Shown here: positions 60,505 through 64,000 of the stretch, piece after piece
Position numbering within the stretch: position 1 is the stretch's first letter
Layout: every line of letters begins with the position of its first letter
Source: Cavia porcellus
Lineage: Eukaryota; Chordata; Mammalia; Rodentia; Caviidae
Length of the DNA: 64,000 nucleotides
NCBI RefSeq assembly: GCF_034190915.1
Contig: NW_026947488.1
Span: 4,908,501 to 4,972,500, forward strand
Reading direction: 5' to 3'
Program-made: the position numbers and the translations under genes
Notes under the pieces: generated by a model
What the model saw: only the letters and a program-made list of their open reading frames with translations
Told to the model about the DNA's origin: nothing
Database searches by the model: none

Positions 60505-60585
60505 CCGTGGTTTTTTTCAGCACCAGGGACTGACCCCTGAGCCTTCTCAGTGAGCTACTTTGCCAGCACTTTGCACTTTTAGTGT
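60505..60585 (-). mobile_element. Diverged tRNA-derived SINE, minus orientation
   Basis: CAGCACCAGGGACTGACCCC, then CTTCTCAGTGAGCTACTTTG resembles a reversed ID-like body with a decayed B box; a T run lies on its left. Confidence 0.5.
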
Positions 60586-60654
60586 TTATTTTAAGACCAC
60601 TATGGTTGGCTCAGTCAGGGAAGAATTCTCCAGAATGGTGAACAGTAATCCTCC

Positions 60655-61030
60655 AAGTCCTAACCCATTAAACCTATGGAAATGACTTCCTTGGCCAAAG
60701 GCTCTCTTTGCAGAAGAGATTCATTCAAAATTCTCAAGATGAGATGAGCCTGGATTCAGCATGGGCCCTACAGTCAATGACAAGTGTCTGTCTAAGGGAA
60801 AGTCAAGGGGAGATTTGATCTGCAGGAGCACAGGGGAGGAGGCCACATGGAGACAGGGCGAGGGACCAGAATGATGCAGCCACAAGAAACCGGGAGAGGA
60901 AGGTAGGGTCCTCTGCCAGAGCCTCTGGGGGAAACTCAATGCTCCTGGACTCTGGACCACCAAGAGTGAGGTTTTGGTGTTTCAAGCTACTGGATATGTT
61001 GGGCAACTTCTTATAGCAAGCCTGGGTGAG
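60655..61030 (+). mobile_element. LTR-type relic (MaLR/MLT-like), tentative
   Basis: CTCTCTTTGCAGAAGAGATT, AGATGAGATGAGCCTGG, GATGCAGCCACAAGAAACC and GGACCACCAAGAGTGAGG are words of old LTR relics. The 3' end near 61020 is poorly preserved. Confidence 0.42.
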
Positions 61031-61034
61031 CAGA

Positions 61035-64000
61035 CAGACTTCTTACACAAATGAGACCTCTCATTGGCTGCAGCATCCTTCTCCTGAGTCCAAACTGCAC
61101 ACCACCCTGACACATCGCCTACCATCCCCAGCCTCCTCCTGCCTGACCCCAAGCCTGTGCATGCCCAGTCCCCATCCAGAAGGCCTCTTCCTCTCCTCCC
61201 ACATCCACCTTTCCAGAGGAAACTGATCTCCCAAGAGAACTTCCCCTCTGTGCTGCACCCCTAACAGTAACAAGGGGGTCCTCATCCTCCACCAGACAAT
61301 GAAAGCAGTCAGTGCCATCAGCTGCTTCAGAGTTTGCCAAGCAAGGCCACATTCGGCAGCTCTTACAGGCACCAATGGGGTCCTTAAGACAGAACTTCAA
61401 CGTCCCAGCCACACAACCAAGAGACATCTGGAGAGAACCGTCTTGTCCTTCCCAGTGGGATTTAGTCAAAGATGGGCAGCCAGTTAGTCTGTCTGTCTTC
61501 ATCCTGATGACATTATCCAGAGCAGGGAGTGTCTTTCTCCCACCTTTCAGGGCCTGATACAGAGCCTACAACTCTCCACAGAGGCCAGCATGAGCTTCCA
61601 GCCACAGCTGGGCTGGCTGCCTTGAAGATTCTGGGAAGAGAGCTGGTGGAGACTTCATCCTATGGGGCAACTGGCAGCATTATGGTTGGCTTGGTGTGCT
61701 CCACTAGTGACGGCTGGTGATAGCCCACCCCTCCACAGCCGTGGCTACCAGCTCCCGGCCAGTGCCACAGCAAGAGTTCCAGTCCTACAGCTATGCAAAG
61801 GAACATTCAAGAGCTGGACTCGATGGAGCCAAGGGTCAGGGCAAGATCATGGAATCAGAGAACGAAGAGCCAGCCTACAAGGGTTGTTGTTCCGGGGCCG
61901 CCCTCCCACATGGGGCTCCCAAGCTCCCCACATTGTGTCCCCAATTTTTCATCCTCCAGGTGGTCTGAGTTATGGCCTGCACTTCAGAAATTGTTAGGTT
62001 GGCCCTGGACAACTGACAGAGGACGGCAAGCTTGAGATGATCTCAGGAGAGGGAAAGGGGCACACACAGAGGATCTAAGAAACAGAAATGACTTTGCTAC
62101 CACCTACTATTGTCACCATAAGAACCAGCAACACAGCAGAGAATTGCAGTGTCCTCTGGCCCTTCCTGTGGGAGACCTCTCTCCTGTCCTAAAAAACAGA
62201 TCCCATTCAGCTCTGAGATGCTCTATTTGGGGTGCGTCACCAAACATGGCCCATTGGGAAATTCCCTTGGCTAACGAGCAATGTGATACAGATGAGGTGA
62301 CAGCCACAGGACATGGAGAAGCAGCAGAGCTGGGTGCCCTAAACATATTTCTACCTAGTCTTGCCCCACTGCATACCCATCTTTCCCCTCTGGATTTTGA
62401 CCCTTGACCTTCCTTAACAAAATCTGTATTTTTGTCTTCTACAATTTGTCATCCAACTTCAGGAACAGAGACCTATCTTGATTTAAATTCTCCAAGTAAC
62501 AAAGTGCTGCTCCTTTTCCTTGCCTCCAAAGAGGATTTTGAGTACCCAGGTTGAGCGTGGCAGTGGGGTGGCATTGAAGGGTAAGTAGAGGAAGCAAGTG
62601 TCATTTTCCTGTAGGGGGCGCTGGAGCCACGAAAGGCAGAAGAAGAAGTCACTATCCACGTGGTCCCGCAGGACCACAAACCTCAGACATCAGACAGAGC
62701 CCAGGGTCAGCCCTTGACCAGACTACAGTGAGCCACAAAAGGACGCTAATTTGGTCATGGTTAGCCAGATGGGGTCCAGCGGCCTCTCCCGTTAGGTCTT
62801 CCTTCAGTCTTCCCAGGGAACGCCGAGCAAGGCCAAGGCCAGGCTCGCTACTGCTGGGGAGAGGAGGAAGGGAGAAGATACGGAGGTGCAGAGAAGGTGG
62901 CGAGTGGCCCTGGGTGCCCGGTGATTACGGCCTACGCTCCCCTTTGCCAGGAAGCAGCCAGACCCAGTGTGCGTCCACAGCAACAAGTAACTTACAGAAA
63001 GGATGGGGGCAGCCAAGGACCGTGTTGCCCATAGAACCACTCAGACATCTGCCCACAGGGGCTCCCACGCTGTCTGTGGATCCCCAGAGCCTCACAATGG
63101 CAGAGTGAAAAGAACCCAGCAAACCGCCCTCCCCAGACGGTGAGGCAGGCCCACCAAGAGTCCAGGCTCACGGTCCCCCAGGGTCTAGGGGAATCGTTAC
63201 CCACGCCAGGCCTGGGCTGAGTGTGGAATGGTCTCTCTCCACACCTCCTGCCCTTACAATTGATTTAGAGTCATGCTAAGGGTCTCAAAGGTCAGCCTTT
63301 GTCATTGTCCCTCATGTGCTAGGTCCGTGATGGCTCCTGAGTTTCCTGCATCCCGATGTCAGCTTGGTACCTTCACCTCCCCAGTCCAGCTTCACCTCCA
63401 AGACCAGCATTACCTGCCACTTCCGGTGATCGCGGTCCAAGTGGGGGTGGGGGGCAGCTTCTTCTTGGTCCCCAGGGTGGCTTGCGTAATCTGCTGGCTC
63501 TCAGCTGAACTCGGCTCTGCCAGAAATTCCCTTCGCACCTGTCGGACAGAGAAGCACAAGTGTGGGAATCTGCCTGGAGGGTGCTCGCTCAGGAAGTCAT
63601 GGAGGATCCTGGGGGTTCCCTGGGAAACTCTTGGCTGCACTGTGACTCTGACCCCTCCGCCCCCAACCCTCTCCCAGCAGAGGATTGGGGACTACCCGCA
63701 CCAGTGCTTTACGATGCTTCCCATGCTACTTGGCAAGAGCTTTTATGAAAGTTACTGCAGTTAAATGCTAAACTTGATGGCGGTCACTACTTGCCAAAAA
63801 TCATCCGATCGAACTTTCTGTGATGACAAAAATGTTCTCCAATCTACATTTACCGGTAGTCACTGTGGCGACTGAGCACTTGACATGTAATTAGCATGTA
63901 CAAGAAACTGGGTTTCGTGAATAATTTCATGGATTTAAATAACTATAAGTAGCCATGGCTAAAATCTTCCCAGACTCCCACCAGGAAGGGCCCTCCCACC
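61035..64000. other. Unassigned sequence, probably containing old repeats
   Basis: Several C/T-rich stretches (61110-61230) resemble very old LINE-2 relics but could not be assigned. Frames of 60-163 codons on both strands have no splice or motif support. Confidence 0.4.

Noticed and set aside
1..64000. CRISPR array, operons or bacterial mobile elements
   Set aside because: The repeat content, splice signals and SINE/LINE types show mammalian nuclear DNA; no short regularly spaced direct repeats with unique spacers were seen.

Overview
The window reads as mammalian nuclear DNA from a rodent. It carries 7SL-derived B1-type SINEs, short tRNA-derived (ID-like) SINEs with A and B boxes, a dimeric tRNA+B1 (B4-like) element, L1 fragments, MIR and MER5-type fossils, microsatellites and local CpG-rich stretches. 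There are no bacterial-style operons. Most long open frames are chance frames in GC-rich or repetitive DNA. The SINE mix fits a non-murid rodent, but I cannot name the species.

Gene content is very low. On the minus strand, two coding segments can be joined by matching splice phase: an exon at 24086-24243 and a terminal exon at 22544-23368. Together they encode a Ser/Pro/Glu-rich, probably disordered C-terminus with a basic stretch followed by an acidic tail. I could not assign the gene. On the plus strand, a short candidate terminal exon at 58889-58972 encodes a Lys/Glu-rich tail and is followed about 480 bases later by AATAAA. This one is tentative.

Layout. 1-22 kb: non-coding, with B1, ID-like and MIR elements and an L1 with a 5' inversion (about 10.2-11.2 kb). 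22.5-24.3 kb: the minus-strand exons. 26-37 kb: the most unusual part. Three diverged copies of a block of about 550 bp (28.1, 30.5, 31.8 kb) and a second set of diverged blocks (34.5, 35.8, 36.8 kb) share a spacing close to 1.27 kb. They look like an old, decayed tandem array in non-coding DNA. 37.6-44.5 kb: L1 3' end, SINEs, MIR and simple repeats. 47.9-52.4 kb: a CpG-rich cluster holding a Z-DNA-type GT/GC tract, a 31-bp GC-rich minisatellite that keeps open frames on both strands, a possible promoter near 49.8-49.95 kb, and AT-rich enhancer-like DNA. 52.4-64 kb: mostly unassigned sequence with SINEs, LTR-like relics and the candidate plus-strand exon.

No clear tRNA or rRNA gene, CRISPR array or intact transposon was found. 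The overall picture is a gene-poor region, possibly regulatory, around an unidentified minus-strand gene. All alignments were made by eye. Conservation and family names need database comparison.
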